A DNA stretch of 64,000 nucleotides from Rhodeus uyekii. Lineage: Eukaryota; Chordata; Actinopteri; Cypriniformes; Acheilognathidae. Position numbers and translations under genes: made by a program. Shown piece by piece: positions 13,599 through 26,900 of the stretch; within the stretch, counting starts at the first letter, position 1; each line of letters begins with the position of its first letter. The notes below the pieces were generated by a model. The model saw nothing but the letters and a program-made list of their open reading frames with translations, ran no database searches and had not been told where the DNA came from. The stretch is taken from the NCBI GenBank assembly GCA_037043235.1, contig JAWRVZ010000013.1, positions 7,121,001 through 7,185,000 of the forward strand, in the 5' to 3' direction.

Positions 13599-13849
13599 GA
13601 ATAAAACCTGATTTGATTTGTAAAAGAGGGCCATGCACTGCCTTGCAGGTGGGGCAACAAATATTTTATTCTATAATTAAGTAAGGACAGCTATATTCAG
13701 CAATTGGTTATGATAGTTTAAGGTTTAAGTGTAAATGAAATGCAAGTTTAAATGTAAATTAAGGTAAAAGTTGATTTTAAGGTTTTAATGGTGAAATTAA
13801 TCAAAAAATCATTCCCTAAATTACTTTTTCTTTGTCCTGGGGCCATATA

Positions 13850-14016
13850 TTTACATTTATGCATTTAGCAGACACTTTTATCCAAAGCAACCTCAATCAA
13901 TGCGTGCATTCAAAGCACACATTGACATTCTGGTCAGTTTTTGCTTTCCCTGGAATCGAACCCATGACCTTGGTGTTGCAAGCTCCACGCTCTACTCTTT
14001 GAGCTACAGGAAAGCC
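13850..14016 (-). mobile_element. V-SINE/HE1-like tRNA-derived SINE
   Basis: Read on the minus strand, this has a tRNA-like head with A box (TAGCTCAAAGAGTAGAGC, 13989-14006) and B box (GGTTCGATTCC, 13952-13962). A conserved core follows, containing the complement of GCATTTAGCAGACACTTTTA. This layout and core are typical of the fish V-SINE family, transcribed by RNA polymerase III. It lies about 250 bp after the stop codon of the first nucleotidase gene. Bases 14017-15640 downstream hold nothing I can identify. Confidence 0.8.
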
Positions 14017-15644
14017 ATATACAGTATATAAAGCCACTCAAAATTGTTGTTTTAAGTGTGTCAAACTTCTAAGAATGTCCTAAGTTTAGTTTATTCCTAG
14101 ACCAAAGAATAAATATGACTCATAAAGGTTCCTATGTGTTAAGACTAGGTCTCAGCTCCTAAATTATTTAAGAGTGCTGGAAACCTAGTATCCTAACTCT
14201 AACCTGCATCCTAAACTAGCTATCGGTAAGAAGATGGCAGCAGAGAGGACGAGACCACACACTTTCCACCAAAAAGATAATGTAAAAAGATAAAGTTGAT
14301 AAAACGATGAAGTTATTCAAGTTATTCTTTTTGTAACTGACCAAGTAAAAAAAACTTTTTACAAAACTTTTAAAACTTTTTAGCTCTACAATGAAGTAAT
14401 GACATTATTGGTGACTGGAAAAATGCAGCAGTGCAGAGGTGATGATTTCAGTCTACAGTAATTAGGCTTTTAAATACCATTAATGTGGCATTAACCACAC
14501 CGAACATAGAAAGGCATTTATTGACTTCCCAACTGACTTTCAAACCATGCAGAAAAACGAACCACTTTTATGAGGATTGCAAGCTTCCATGGAGTTGTTA
14601 GAGACATCAATGGATTTCATGTTAAAATTTTTGCTCCGACTGTAAATGAGCAGAAACATATCGATTGAAAAGGATTCAACAGCACCAATACTTATTCGTT
14701 ATGATTTTGCACAATACAAAGTAAATTTTTAAAACTATTTTAAATATTAAAATAAATGTCTTATATAATTGTATTATTGTTGAATTAAATTATTGGTGCC
14801 ATTTGTGGGTTGACATCATTGTTGTCTTCAGTTCACTACACTTAAGTGCCACCTCAGTTAACACTTAAGACTGCAGAAAGTTGCTTTTAGCGTTTTATAA
14901 TTAATTCCCACAAGTTCTATGCTGTCCCAATTCGCCTACTTAAAAGTATGTACTGATTTTGTGAAGAAAAAGTACATAAATACTTTTGAGAGTGTATCAA
15001 GCTTTGGAACAGATCACTGTTATAATTTTGTCTTTCTTTTAAACTACCCTGTCAATCTTGTCACAGTTAAAATCCTCCACATTCAATTTCTTTTAACTTC
15101 CTACCGTTTCAGAGAGTCATTAATTCGGAGATCCAAAATATATCTGCAGTGGTCAGGTGGTACAGCAGTCACGTGGTACAAGTAGGAGCTCTCAAACAAT
15201 TCCCATATTACAAGTTCTACAAGGAAGTTAACGATTTTTACAAACTGAAATCATGTAATTGTGGCAATCACGACATGGTGTGAACATACCTTTAACCGTC
15301 GGACTTGTACATCCACCATGTTTGTATTTGCTGAAATTTTTATTCATATTTGTAGTTCACATCGAATTCCCATCCAATTCACAATGGGTAATATTAGCTG
15401 TTAGAGTCTGCACAAATTCAAGTAGACACGGATCTGCACTTTAGATTCAAACTGGAAAAAATAAAATTAAAATAAATGCTTACCATTTCATTAGAGGTTT
15501 AGTATGCAAGTTTCAAACATTACATCAATACCAATAGAATCCAATAAGCAATAAGGTACTTGAGGCTAGTGTTGTATCGTGAATAAGTCACAGAGCAAAA
15601 ATGGTGGAAAAGACTTTGTTTATGAGTCAGTCAGTCAGTAGCAA

Positions 15645-15960
15645 ACAGTGTTGGAGGTTATGATTTACAAGTAACTTTACTTACTTTACTTTTTCAAGTA
15701 ACTAGTAAAGAAACAAATTACTTTTAAATTTACAACAAAATATTGACTGATTAGCTCTCTAGTGCTGAGTAAACATGATGGTTACTCTAGCTACAGACTA
15801 AATGTAAGCATGCATTTATTCCTCTCACTTACAGTGAGTGTTACTGTTATTTAATTTTTTTTTTTTTTACTGTTACTTAATTTTTTTTTATTATTTAAAT
15901 AGCCCAGCCCAGGTGAGAAAAAGTAACAAACAAATGTTTATGTTGCTAAGGGTGTTGTGT
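15645..15960. mobile_element. Decayed hAT-like MITE copy
   Basis: CAGTGTTGGAGGTTATGATTTACAAGTAACTTTACTT at the left, together with repeated AGTAACTAGTAAAG words, matches the family whose better copy lies at 11855-12506. An internal segment (CAGACTAAATGTAAGCAT) also recurs near 44626. The right end is poorly preserved. It lies between the two nucleotidase genes. Confidence 0.5.
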
Positions 15961-16379
15961 AGTGATACACAGATAAAACCACACAGGAATGCTCTCAGAT
16001 AAGTACCAACTATGTGATGAAGGTATTTTTATACTAAGCATGTAACCTAATCTGAACTTTGTTCTCAGGATAAGCGTATTCATTACCAAGATGGATACAA
16101 ATAAGAAAATTCCAAAATGTAAACTATACAGATAATAATAATCTATACATTATCTAGCTCATTTATCTGATAATCTAATCTATAGCTTGATATAGGATAT
16201 TTGTGATATGCCAGTAGGCCTACATGGTAACTAAAAAGTGTGAAACTCAAATGCTGTAGCAACAACAAAAAGAAATTAGTATGCAGGGCATTTCCACTCA
16301 TTATTTAATTTGCTTTTTTTGTTGAAAATTGACTGATACAGTTTTTTTAATCTCTTAATAAATGAAGTGTTTAATAACA

Positions 16380-16483
16380 CTTCCCCGGGTCTGGTGACGT
16401 CACTGCGTCGTGCTGATGCTGAGAGGAACTGAACTACCACAAAGGAACGCAGGACACAATTCAGTCTCCGTCACAACTACAAT
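16380..16483 (+). promoter_or_regulatory. Probable promoter of nt5c1b with CRE palindrome
   Basis: A full cAMP-response element TGACGTCA lies at 16395-16402, 82 bp before the ATG, in a locally CpG-rich stretch that contrasts with the AT-rich DNA upstream. CRE sites bind CREB/CREM/ATF factors. Human NT5C1B is testis-biased, and CREM drives many testis genes, so the site is plausible but untested. No TATA box is evident. Confidence 0.5.
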
Positions 16484-19253
16484 ATGAGCAAACATGAAGG
16501 CACTGACAGAGGACAGTCCAACTCCGACAACAGCGAGGAAAAAGACTGGGCAGCTGTCAAAGCATTATTTGACAACGCGAAAACAGCGAAGAAGCCCCGT
16601 CCGGTAAGCGACTGTTTGTGTGTACAAGCTGCGAATGACAGCAGCGTCTCCACATCCGAAACCCAATCTACAATGACAGCGACGCGACAAAAGAGACGTC
16701 TCATATATTATAATCAAAGGAAGCGAACAGTGTAGATGGCGCGTTATTACGTCAGTGACAGCATCGGATCATATTAAGCAGGTTGTTTGTCGTCCACAGC
16801 TGTTGTAAACCTGTGTCTGCTTTTGTTTGTCAGCCCAAACCCAGTAACGCAGTAACCATTGCGGTGTCCTCGCGCACGCTGTTTAACATGGTGAAAGAAA
16901 GGAAGGTGTTTGAAGAGGAGGGGCTGGAGAGGTACGTCGCGCTTCAGCTGGAGCTCGAGGATCAGCCTCTTAGCCCAGGAGTCTCGTTTCCTTTTGTTAA
17001 GGTAACAACAGAACAGAATGCGTACTGATTATAACTGCTAGATGTCCTAACTGTGTGATCACATCATCAGCACCTGTCAGAATTGATGCCATTAAAATCT
17101 GAACTGCACATCACTACACCTCTGTGTATTACTCTAGAAATGTCTTTTGGAATTGGTTACAAATGTCATGACTAAAACTGTATTTATGTTACATGTCCAT
17201 GTTAATAACCTTTTAGGTAATCTAAATCTAATCTGATTACCTTTTATATAATTCCTTTATTTAAACAACAACAAAAATAGAATAATGAGAAAAGAGGGCC
17301 ATGTGCATTCAAGGATTTTACTAAACAACTTAAAGAGCTTCACAAAATTTGCTTCAAGTCATTAAATATGAGTAAAATAGTGAGACTAGCAACCCCAGTA
17401 CACATTTTGAATGTACATTTTTATTAACAAAGTCTCTCGCAGCTCTTTAAAAAAAACGATGGCACAATTAGTAAAGCAAGATTTAATTGTCATTGCAATC
17501 CAGATTACATGTGGACTAGCCAACACTGACAACTCCTATCACAGGTACTCTATGATACATGATTTCCAGGGAAAAAGTAAAATAGCACTGATGCAAATCA
17601 CATGAAAATGTATAGAGCAGCATGCTGGAAAACAAATGTGTTCATGGAGGGACTTTAGTCCTTTTTATTGCAGGGCAGGACTCGAACAACGAGCTTTATT
17701 GTGGCCTCTACCAGGAACTTTATGTAAATGATTATTTATTATTAAATATCCTTTACAGTTTTATATCTCATATTTTTGCATTAAAACAAGGATAAATCAC
17801 AGACATAATATCTTTAGACATTCAAAGCCACAACTTTAGTAGTTACTATGTGTTTTTCTAATCAACAGGCTCTAATGAACGTAAATGCTCGCTTGAGGGA
17901 ACTATACCCAGACAGCGAGGAGCTGTTTGACATTGTGCTGATGACTAATAATCACGCCCAGGTCGGAGTTCGTCTCATCAACAGCATCAATCATTACGGT
18001 ATGAAAAGAAATATGGAATTCTGTGACACAGAGACTGGATTACCTAAACATCAACCAAACAACATTTATCTGCATACAATTTATCCTTTGAAAGTGATAA
18101 GTTCAACATTATATTCTTTAAAATATATTAATTCTACACAGACTGGGGGGCGGGGGGGGGGATATCAGTGCAGGCACACAGACTAGAATTTGGCTAAAGA
18201 CCTGCATGGGAAAAGTGATTACATGTCCAATTACTTTTTGTTTTTAAAGTTTGCCAAAAAAAAAGAGCATATATTCTGCATTTAAAAAAAACTCCATACT
18301 ATACAAACATCAATTACATGAATTCTCTCTCTCTCTTTAGATTTAACTATAGAGAGATTTTGCATGACGGGAGGAGAAAGTCCGATTGGTTACCTAAAGG
18401 CCTACATGACCAATCTCTACTTGTCCAAAGATTCAAAGAAGGTACAAGAAGCTATTGAAGAAGGTATTTATATATATATATTTTTTTTAAATATGCATTG
18501 TGATCTAAGTCTGGTATTGAAATACAGGCCATAACAATCTTGCTTTAAATTGGCTGAACATGAAGCTAAATTTGTTTTAAAATGGTAATTTCCACAGGAA
18601 TAGCTGCTGCTACAATGTTTGCCTGTGACAGTGAGAATGAGCTTAGTGACACGCAGCTACGAGTAGCCTTCGATGGAGATGCCGTTTTGTTTTCTGACGA
18701 GTCTGAGATTATCGTGAAGGAACACGGATTGGACACCTTTTTTAAGCATGAGAAAGAGTTTGAAAACAAGCCTCTTGCTCAGGTAAACTAAGACTGGGTG
18801 CCATAAAAACTACTATTCATTATTTATTCACATACTAATATTTTCTCCATTTCTCTTCATCCTTGATTTGTCTCCTAGGGCCCCTTGAAGTGTTTTCTGG
18901 AAGCTTTAGGGAAACTCCAGCGCAAATTCTATGCAAAAAATCAGCGAATCGACTGCCCTATTCGCACTTACTTGGTCACAGCTCGAAGTGCTGCCAGCGC
19001 TGGGGCCCGCGTCCTGAAGACCCTACGGAGTTGGGGTTTGGAGATAGATGAGGCCCTCTTTTTAGCTGGGGCACCTAAGGGGGCTCTCCTTCATAAGATC
19101 AGGCCTCACATCTTCTTTGATGATCAGATGTTTCACATCGAGTGTGCCCAGGAGCTCGGGACAATCGCTGCTCATGTGCCCTATGGAATTGGACAGAAGT
19201 ATCATAAGGGGAAACGCATAGAGACAAGTGATGCAGAGGAAAAAATGAAATGA
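16484..19253 (+). CDS. nt5c1b: Cytosolic 5'-nucleotidase IB (AMP-specific)
   Basis: Six exons give a 366-aa protein: 16484-16603, 16834-17001, 17869-17998, 18341-18463, 18598-18782 and 18879-19253. All junctions are GT/AG and the phases agree. It hydrolyses AMP to adenosine and phosphate in the cytosol. Visible cN-I features in order are an acidic N-terminal tail, NAVTIAVSSRTLF, FDIVLMTNNHAQVGV, RFCMTGGESPIGYLKAY, the HAD-like nucleophile motif RVAFDGDAVLFSDESE, PIRTYLVTARSAAS, LFLAGAPKGALL and PHIFFDDQMFH. The C-terminus is lysine-rich. Length and order match vertebrate NT5C1A/NT5C1B. I chose 1B because RDH14 lies directly downstream, as in human. The ATG at 16484 gives a short charged N-terminus and follows the CpG-rich CRE segment. 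NT5C1A cannot be fully excluded by sequence alone. Confidence 0.92.
18143..18162. repeat. Poly-G tract in intron
   Basis: A G-run with one C interruption lies in the third intron of nt5c1b, 3' of exon 17869-17998. It could form a G-quadruplex in the transcript or be a sequencing-prone site. Confidence 0.6.
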
Positions 19254-20400
19254 TTTGATGGTCATCAAATGCAAATGACAGAGTCCCATTTCTTTGGGTA
19301 CTTCAAGTGAATTTTATATATTTATTTTTGGTTGCTTCTGAGAATATTTTGAACCTCAATCTTTACAGATGGTTTAAGTTAAATTGATTGGAATTATAAG
19401 TACAACGAAGCTTAAAATGACCTACATAGTATATTATGTATTGCACTGATCTGACAGCACTGGAAGACTGTTAAACTTCAAACTTCAACCCTTTCTAATG
19501 TGCAATTAGATGCGTTTACCATCCGATATGCCTTGATCATTACAATTATATATGATTTTTAAGAGTTTAATTTAGAATATTTAATTCTACCTCAGTGAAC
19601 TGTCTGTATTTGATGGAGATTTTACTATCCAATGTAAATTTAGCAAATTTTTTTATCTACAATTAGATGTTATATTTTGATACTTGAAGACCTCAGGCAG
19701 TTTCCCTCACTAACAGCGTGTGGCCCACCACCAGTGTTCCTGACATACCTGCCACAATAATACACAAACTGTGCTATAAATAAATTATGAAATGATGAAA
19801 AGCATGTGGAGAAACAGTTGATATGTTGTATTTAGAATGTATTACCACTCTGTGTATACCATAAAGTGTATACATCTCAAATATATTTAATTTTCCAAAA
19901 AAACTCAAAATGTGTTGATCACTGTTATAAATGTTGGATTTATTCATTATGATGCTAATTTAAATCTTATGTGCTCTTGTTTGGTTTGTGGTTTATTGTG
20001 CTTAAATAGAGCTGTTCGGTTTGTAGTTCTAAAACATGGATTTGACTACAAAAGTAGCTATAATAAAAGCTATACCTTCAAGAAAAGTGGATGAAAATGA
20101 ATAATTTCATGGTTTTAAATACTGAGCCTCTCTTTTATATAAGTGGTTTAGATGTCTGCAGTAGTAGGAATTGTACACATTCTTTTGAAGAACTACTGAA
20201 AAAAAAAGTTTGGGGGGAAATTTGATCGAAAAAAAGATTTTTGCAAATAATTATTTTAAGATAATTTTTTTATTCGCTAACGCTGAATGTGATTGAAGAG
20301 ATGGAATAAGTATTTATTTATCTTTATATAAACTGTTCATCTGTGTAGGGATGCATGTGGTTTTTATTTATTTATATTTTACTTGTAAATTAAAATGTAA
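19254..20400. other. nt5c1b 3' region and intergenic gap to rdh14
   Basis: This 1.15-kb AT-rich stretch probably contains the 3' UTR of nt5c1b. AATAAA-like words occur, for example near 20061. No further exon is seen. The short gap would make a readthrough transcript into rdh14 possible. Confidence 0.5.
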
Positions 20401-20470
20401 AAACCAATACACGTGCATTGCGTTTGACCCCGCTATGACTTCTGGGTAATGTAGTTAGTTGCGAATAACA
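20400..20470 (-). promoter_or_regulatory. ZNF143/Staf-like site at probable rdh14 start region
   Basis: The minus strand at about 20438-20456 reads ACTACATTACCCAGAAGTC. This is close to the vertebrate ZNF143 (SBS) motif ACTACAATTCCCAGAATGC, matching about 15 of 19 positions. Such sites usually lie within tens of bases of the transcription start of housekeeping genes. Here the site sits about 150 bp before the first in-frame ATG of rdh14, which suggests transcription begins close by. Confidence 0.4.
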
Positions 20471-20605
20471 TTCCAGTTACTTCCCATATGCGTGATTGTT
20501 TACGCCTACAAACCTGTTCATGAACTGGACGTTGTTGATGGCCCCAGAAGGATCAGCAGTGAAGCAGATATCCCCTATCATAAACATTTTAATGAATGCG
20601 TCGAT

Positions 20606-22671
20606 ATGCTGCGTGGCAAAACTATTATCGTGACCGGAGCAAACAGTGGCATTGGAAAAGCCACAGCCACGGAGCTGCTGCGGCGTCAGGGCCGAGTGAT
20701 CATGGCATGTAGAGACCGAGAACGGGCGCAGAAAGCAGCCCAGGAGATCCAGCAGGAGGCCGGACCAGAGCAAGGGGAACTAGTAATAAGACTCTTGGAC
20801 CTGGCGTCGCTTAAATCTGTCCGTAATTTTTGCGAAGAGATCATTAAGGTACTGTACCAAACTAAGCACAGAGTGTTTGTTATTCGTGTACTAAATATAC
20901 ATTTAAGGCCCGCATAACGTGGTACGATTGGACTGTTTTCGATTAGAAACAGGTGCACGAACGAGCGTCACGCGCTTTTATTTGAACGATAGCACTCTCT
21001 AGTCTAGATGGAAGTTTGGAAAGTGCACGTGACTAAATGTATCCTAAATGTCATTGTCAGCTTGAAAAAAAGACTATCAAAATAATTAAATAGTGGAGAC
21101 CGGGCAAAGTGAATAATATCTTTGAAAGTCAAAAAGGTTTTTTTTGAAAGTCAGTTTCTTTGTATATTGTTCTTGACAGTTCTTGACACAAAACACACTG
21201 ACCTTTTGTGACAGCATGTCCCAGTAACATGAAACTGCAAAAACATATTGTAAAAAAACTGTTAATACATTGCTTTGGCCAACTAGCATTTAACATAATT
21301 TAAAAATAAGATATAACGGTTTTATACATAATACAAAATTCAGTTTAAGACAGTTTGACACAAGGTGCCTGGTTTCATAGACAGGGCTTAGATTAAGCCA
21401 GGATTAGGCCTTAGTTTAATTATGAAAGTAGCTTTTATGAACGTACCTTAGGAAGAAGAAAAAAAAACATTACTGGTGTGCATTTTGAGGGGGAAAAAAT
21501 GGCACCGATATATATTAAGAAATGCCATTGCAAGTTGCCTTTTAGTTAAAACGGGTCAAACATGCATTTTAGACTGGAACTAGCTTAAGCCTTGTCTTTG
21601 AAACCGGAGGAAGGACTATGAAACTAATGTGCAAAACCACTACTAAAGAAAACACATTTATGTTAATAGACTTACATATATAAATTTCTGTTTTAACTAG
21701 CCCAGCCCCACCCCCCATATATTTATTATGGCATGTACAGGGCCTAAACTCATCCGTTTAACCCTTAACCAAATTGGTGTAATGTTTTTTTCCCCTGATT
21801 AATGTGCCATGTCAGAGTTTATGCTCTATTTAAATACTTCATTGTGTATTTCTATTCCTTCTGTTTTAGCTATGGTCCATTTAACAAATCTTGATTACAA
21901 AGAATAGTCAAAGAAAGGAGAGAAGGGTGTCTAAATTAGTGTCAAATAAAGTTTTAGCCATTCCTACAGTTGTGATTATTTTGTCTTATCATTCTTGTGT
22001 TTCGAAAAACTGCAAATATTTACAATGTGTCGTATCTGTTGTGTCACAAACAGGACGAGTCAAGGATTGACATCCTGATCAACAATGCTGGAATATACCA
22101 GTGTCCTTACACCAAATCAGAAGATGGTTTCGAGATGCAGTTTGCTGTCAATCATCTAGGTCACTTCCTGCTCACTATCCTCCTGTTGGACCTCCTCAAA
22201 CGCTCTGCTCCAAGCCGCATCATTGTGGTGTCCTCCAAACTATACAAATATGGCGAAATAAACTTTGATGACCTGAACAGTGAGCAGAGCTACGATAAAG
22301 CTTTTGCTTATGCACGGAGTAAACTAGCCAATCTTCTCTTCACACTGGAGCTCTCGCACAGACTCGAGGACTCAGGAGTGACGGTAAATGCTCTCACCCC
22401 AGGGATCGTGAGGACTAACCTGGGCAGGCATGTCCACATCCCGCTGCTGGTGAAGCCTCTGTTTAACCTGGCTACACGAGCCTTCTTCAAGTCCCCCGAG
22501 GAGGGTGCGCAGACTTCTGTCTATCTGGCCTGCTCTGAAGATGTGGAGGGCGTTCAAGGGAAGTGCTTTGCTAACTGTCTGGAGGAACAGCTGTTAGCCA
22601 AGGCCACAGATGAGGAGGTGGCCAAGAAACTGTGGGACATCAGTGAAGTGATGGTGGGCATCACAACCTGA
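20606..22671 (+). CDS. rdh14: Retinol dehydrogenase 14-like short-chain dehydrogenase
   Basis: Two exons (20606-20848 and 22054-22671) join in phase to give 286 aa from the first in-frame ATG. RDH14 is an NADP(H)-dependent SDR reducing retinal and related aldehydes at ER or mitochondrial membranes. The SDR signatures are clear: the cofactor motif TGANSGIG, RVIMACRDRERA, DILINNAG, the catalytic serine in IVVSSKLYKYG, and YARSK containing the catalytic Tyr-Lys pair. A C-terminus ending LWDISEVMVG follows. The two-exon layout and the segments SEDGFEMQF and HIPLLVKPLFNL are typical of RDH14. The usual N-terminal hydrophobic anchor is missing from the ATG start. The frame stays open upstream to 20459, encoding LLPICVIVYAY, but without an ATG. 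Either initiation is non-AUG, an upstream exon exists, or the anchor is lost. Confidence 0.88.
21371..21605. mobile_element. MITE in rdh14 intron
   Basis: The left end GGTTTCATAGACAGGGCTTAG is matched in inverse orientation by the right end CTTAAGCCTTGTCTTTGAAACC. The element is about 235 bp with an AT-rich centre and no coding capacity. The termini belong to a very common short teleost MITE. No convincing target duplication is visible. Confidence 0.65.
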
Positions 22672-23918
22672 ATCTTGCAGACTTAAGAGTTTAAATAACA
22701 TGTCCATGATTATTTCAAATCTGGCACAAAGTAAAACTTGCAAGTCAAGTATTTTGGAAAGACTTTGTCTTGGGAAAAAATGGTAAATGTACTTGTGCTA
22801 ATATCCACAGGAGGGAGCTGTTTTTTCCATTCAAATTCACTTGAAATGCTAACTGTACATTTTTAGTTATGTTTCAACAATACATTCACTGTATTGTTAG
22901 TTATGCTGCAACAATAACAATGCTTGTGTGTGTTTATATATTTTAAATTAACTATATAATTATATTTATACTTTAAATTAATCTATATTTATACTTTAAA
23001 TTAATCTAATCTTCAGTTATTCTGTTTCAAGTTCCAGTTCTCATGTTTTCCAGAATTTGTAATTAATCCTGGTAGTCGGTTTCAAAGATTTCAAAGTATG
23101 TGTTCACATATTGGTTAAGACGAGATGGAACCTTTTTTGAGTTTGTTTGCACATAGTTCTGAACATTTCTGATCACAGTTTGGTGCCAAAATCTTGCTCT
23201 ATTTTTACACTTTTGTGCTGTTAGCAGTTTTGATAATTAACACTGCATTTGATTTGCACTTCCTTTACGGAAGATCAGTGAGCAGGTATTCTCAGTTACA
23301 GTTTTTAATAAAGACGCATTAAACAAAGCAAAAGTACAATAGTATCTCTATTCTGAATATACACTATATTGATTAAACATGCAAATTGTGCTTTCAAAAT
23401 ATAAAAATGTTCTTTGGTGAGATTATCTGTAATCTGTTTTAGAGTGTAGATGCACAAGGAAAGTTTAGTTTTCTTTTGTGTGTGTTTACAGTTTCAAGAC
23501 ATCTTGAAATGGAGTAGATGCGATAGTCTTTTCTTCCTTATTGTGACATCTCTAAGTGAAGTGGAACAAGAAATGAAAATATGTAGAGGGAAACTCGATT
23601 TTCTCGTCAAGAATTGATTGGATAATCGGAAGTTGACTGTTGCGAACTAAATGGTTACAGATCTGGCAGTTTGCAGTCGGTTGTGGAGAATATTTAATCC
23701 CACCCTCCGCCAATACATACATCAAGAAAAGAGCAGATATGTCTTCAAGGGGGAGGGGAAGTTAAGGCGTTTGATTAAAGATTATATGGCCGTTTGAATT
23801 TATTTAAAAAAAATATTTGCACAGATAAAAGATTTATAATCAACACTAGTTATGTAAAAAAAAAAAGTAATTGTCTTACCCACTAAAAATAAAACAATAT
23901 TATTTATAATTTAAATAA

Positions 23919-23960
<42 letters not shown>

Positions 23961-26900
23961 AGGTATCTGTGCTCATGCATTTTGACAGTACTTCTGATAT
24001 ACATGTATAACTATGTGTGTGGTACTGCCCATTATAAACCGTTTTCCTGTTAAATATTTTTAATTCTGGGTGTTTATCATGATAATTTTGCAGTATTTTT
24101 GTTTTGTTTTTATCTTTAAAAAAGAAAATGCTTTGGGGAGCCTTCTTGGTCTGATAAATAAATATTGAATTATACAAACGACATAGTTCAGATTTTAACT
24201 ACAGCTCAACCGGGTTTATGTAATTGAAAAGTAGTCTGATGGTTGTTTTTGCGAGGCTCATTAGCAGAACAATTTTGGAATTAGAGCAATAGCCCGCTTT
24301 GCTTTCAGAGTTCACTTACTGTCTAATTAACCATTCTAAGAGTTGTTACAGTACAATTCAACTACTTTCCTTCACAAAGAAAGTACACACTACTCTCACA
24401 CTGCATCTCTCTCCCTCTTCGATATGATTGCCTTGAATGTTTTCTCTTAGTGTTAGCTGTCTCTGTGAGAATGGTAGCAGTCCTGACGGGCTCGTAATGC
24501 TTTTCCCACCTGTGTTTGTCATTAGGGCTTTTTCAGGATCATTTAGAATATGTTCCGATCAGCCAGAAAGCCCCTAAGATATCCCAGCATTCATCTGATA
24601 GCTCCCTGTGAAACAGGAGGTCTCAGAGTGCTTTGGCCATAGAACCTGGAGACTGTTTGTATTTGGAATAAAGAAAATTGGGGAAATTACGAAAGTTAAT
24701 GGCCTTAATGATGCGTTTCGAAATGGTGCCACATCAGCGACAGAATGCCAAGCCAGTAAACAAAGTGACGCTTTGATTGCAATCACATCAAGTTGTTTCA
24801 CCTATTCACATATTTTTTCTATTTCGTCCTGTTTTTCCTCCAACAGAAGACAAAATATCCCTCAACAGGCACCCAAAGGTATATAGAAATTCATGGCAAA
24901 GCCCTGGTATCTTATCTCGTGGTTTGGCTTTAGGTAAAGCATTTCTCCGGTTGTGCTGCTTTGCTCACCTCAGCTCTGCTCGGAGTACAAACCTGCAGCC
25001 AGCATCCTTTCCCACCGTTTTTGCTAGAAATCCCATCCAACTTAAACACAGAACTCCTCTCTCGTTTATTATCCTGCGTGTTTGTTTTCTGTGATAGGGG
25101 GAAGGAAGGGAGATACGAATGCACATTATTTTTCACAGTAAGGAAAGTCTCCAGACTTGTGAGATTGTTGAGCAACTGAAAGCATTGCCAGGTTGATGGC
25201 ACCAGAATGTCTAAAACGTTAAAAACAATCATGAAATTTGATTCAACTTTACACTTTTCACAAACTGAACTTAATCTATAATGTAAAGAATACTATATCA
25301 TTACCGTAAATGTAATCCATTTCAGTAAACTAAACAGCCGTGAACTTACAGTATGGGTTATTGGTTTGAACAGTCAGAGGGGGTATCAAATTCATTCAGT
25401 AATTAAAGAGTTTATTTTAAAGGGATTGAAGGGAATAAATAAAAAGAAAGGGAAACAGATAAATAAATAACATTTACTGTCAAGTAGAAAATTCTAAAAT
25501 ATAAATTTTACTTTAAAATACACCCGCATGTACTCGTAATCACATGCCTAATATGTCGAGAACATATCTGTTGATGATTCTTGTCTCGTCTCATTCTATT
25601 ATGAAGTACATGAACCTTTTAAAACGTTTTGCCACCTTGTAGACTTAACTAAAAAAATATATATTCACAAAAGAGTTTTTGTATAAAGTAACAACGATAT
25701 TGTAAAACCAATCAACAACAATATAGGCCTAACTGGTTATTGCAAGATCCATAAAATATGAGGCCCACTGTAAGACCATTGAATGTAAAGCTCTTGTCAT
25801 TTATTCATTTGGCTCCAAAATATTTCATGCAATATGTTAAATAGGTGTCCTGAATAATTATGACTTAAGTGAAACAGCAAGCTCAGGCTGCTTGGTTGGG
25901 ACCATGAGAATAAATGCCTCGCTGAATGATACACAATAGCACAATGATAACAGAAAGCCTGTGATTCTGGTAATTCCCCACTTTCTCGGTCAGCCCTACC
26001 TCAGATCAAACCTGCAACCTTTGTGTTTTCAGCCTAGCCTGAACCTTTCCTCCAACTGACTGCACTAGAGCTTTCAAAGCTTGAGAGAAAACACTTTCAA
26101 CGGAACAAATACAGATCTGCTGGCACAGAAGCTGAGTGAGCAGTGAAGGAAAACATCTTTTCAAACTATTTATTATTCTTTATTTTACCAGGTAATTTGA
26201 TTGATTGCTTGGCCTTCTGGAGCAGTGACCTGGCCATGGGTTCTGTGTGTACAGACGTATGGTAAAGTCTTTCCCCTGAGGTGGAACCCTGTGTTTTGAC
26301 ACACTCTTCAAAACAAAAAGAGTTTTTCTCTGGGTTTGAAGAAATATTTGGGTATGTAGCGGGATAAGGAAAACATTTCAGCATTTTTCAGCATTATTCG
26401 ATCACATTATTCACACATGGAAATGATTCCTGAGGTGTAAATCTTTTCATGGGAAATGTGTAGATTTCCTGAAGCCAAACTTAAACTGATAACTCAAGAC
26501 ATTTCACAGATTGCACTAGCAGTGCATTTTGGATGGTTTCCTGGGGCCAGAGTGTGGATTTATACGCTGACCAGACTGGTAAATCCAAGATATTCTTGAC
26601 AAAAGAACAACGTAGCGGTCAAAAGCTCCCTTAGGGGGCAGCTGAAATTAAACAACATTATTTAAAATGCAGCTCATGAATAATATCCTCCATTTGACTT
26701 CAGCATGATATATTGAGATGTCATTCACTACGCTAATAGAATAGGCATATCTGTTGTCTTAACAGGTCGCAATGAAAACCAGGAGCTAAATCAGGAGCTT
26801 TTTCATGCATATGAAGGATAAAACCCAACTTTAGTATTGCAACATCCTAGATTAAATAAAATGGAAATCATCACTGATCATGTAAGTGATGTGTCTCAAC

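Noticed and set aside
24608..24886. Possible exon in the less AT-rich block after rdh14
   Set aside because: No splice-bounded frame with coding bias and no recognisable motif.
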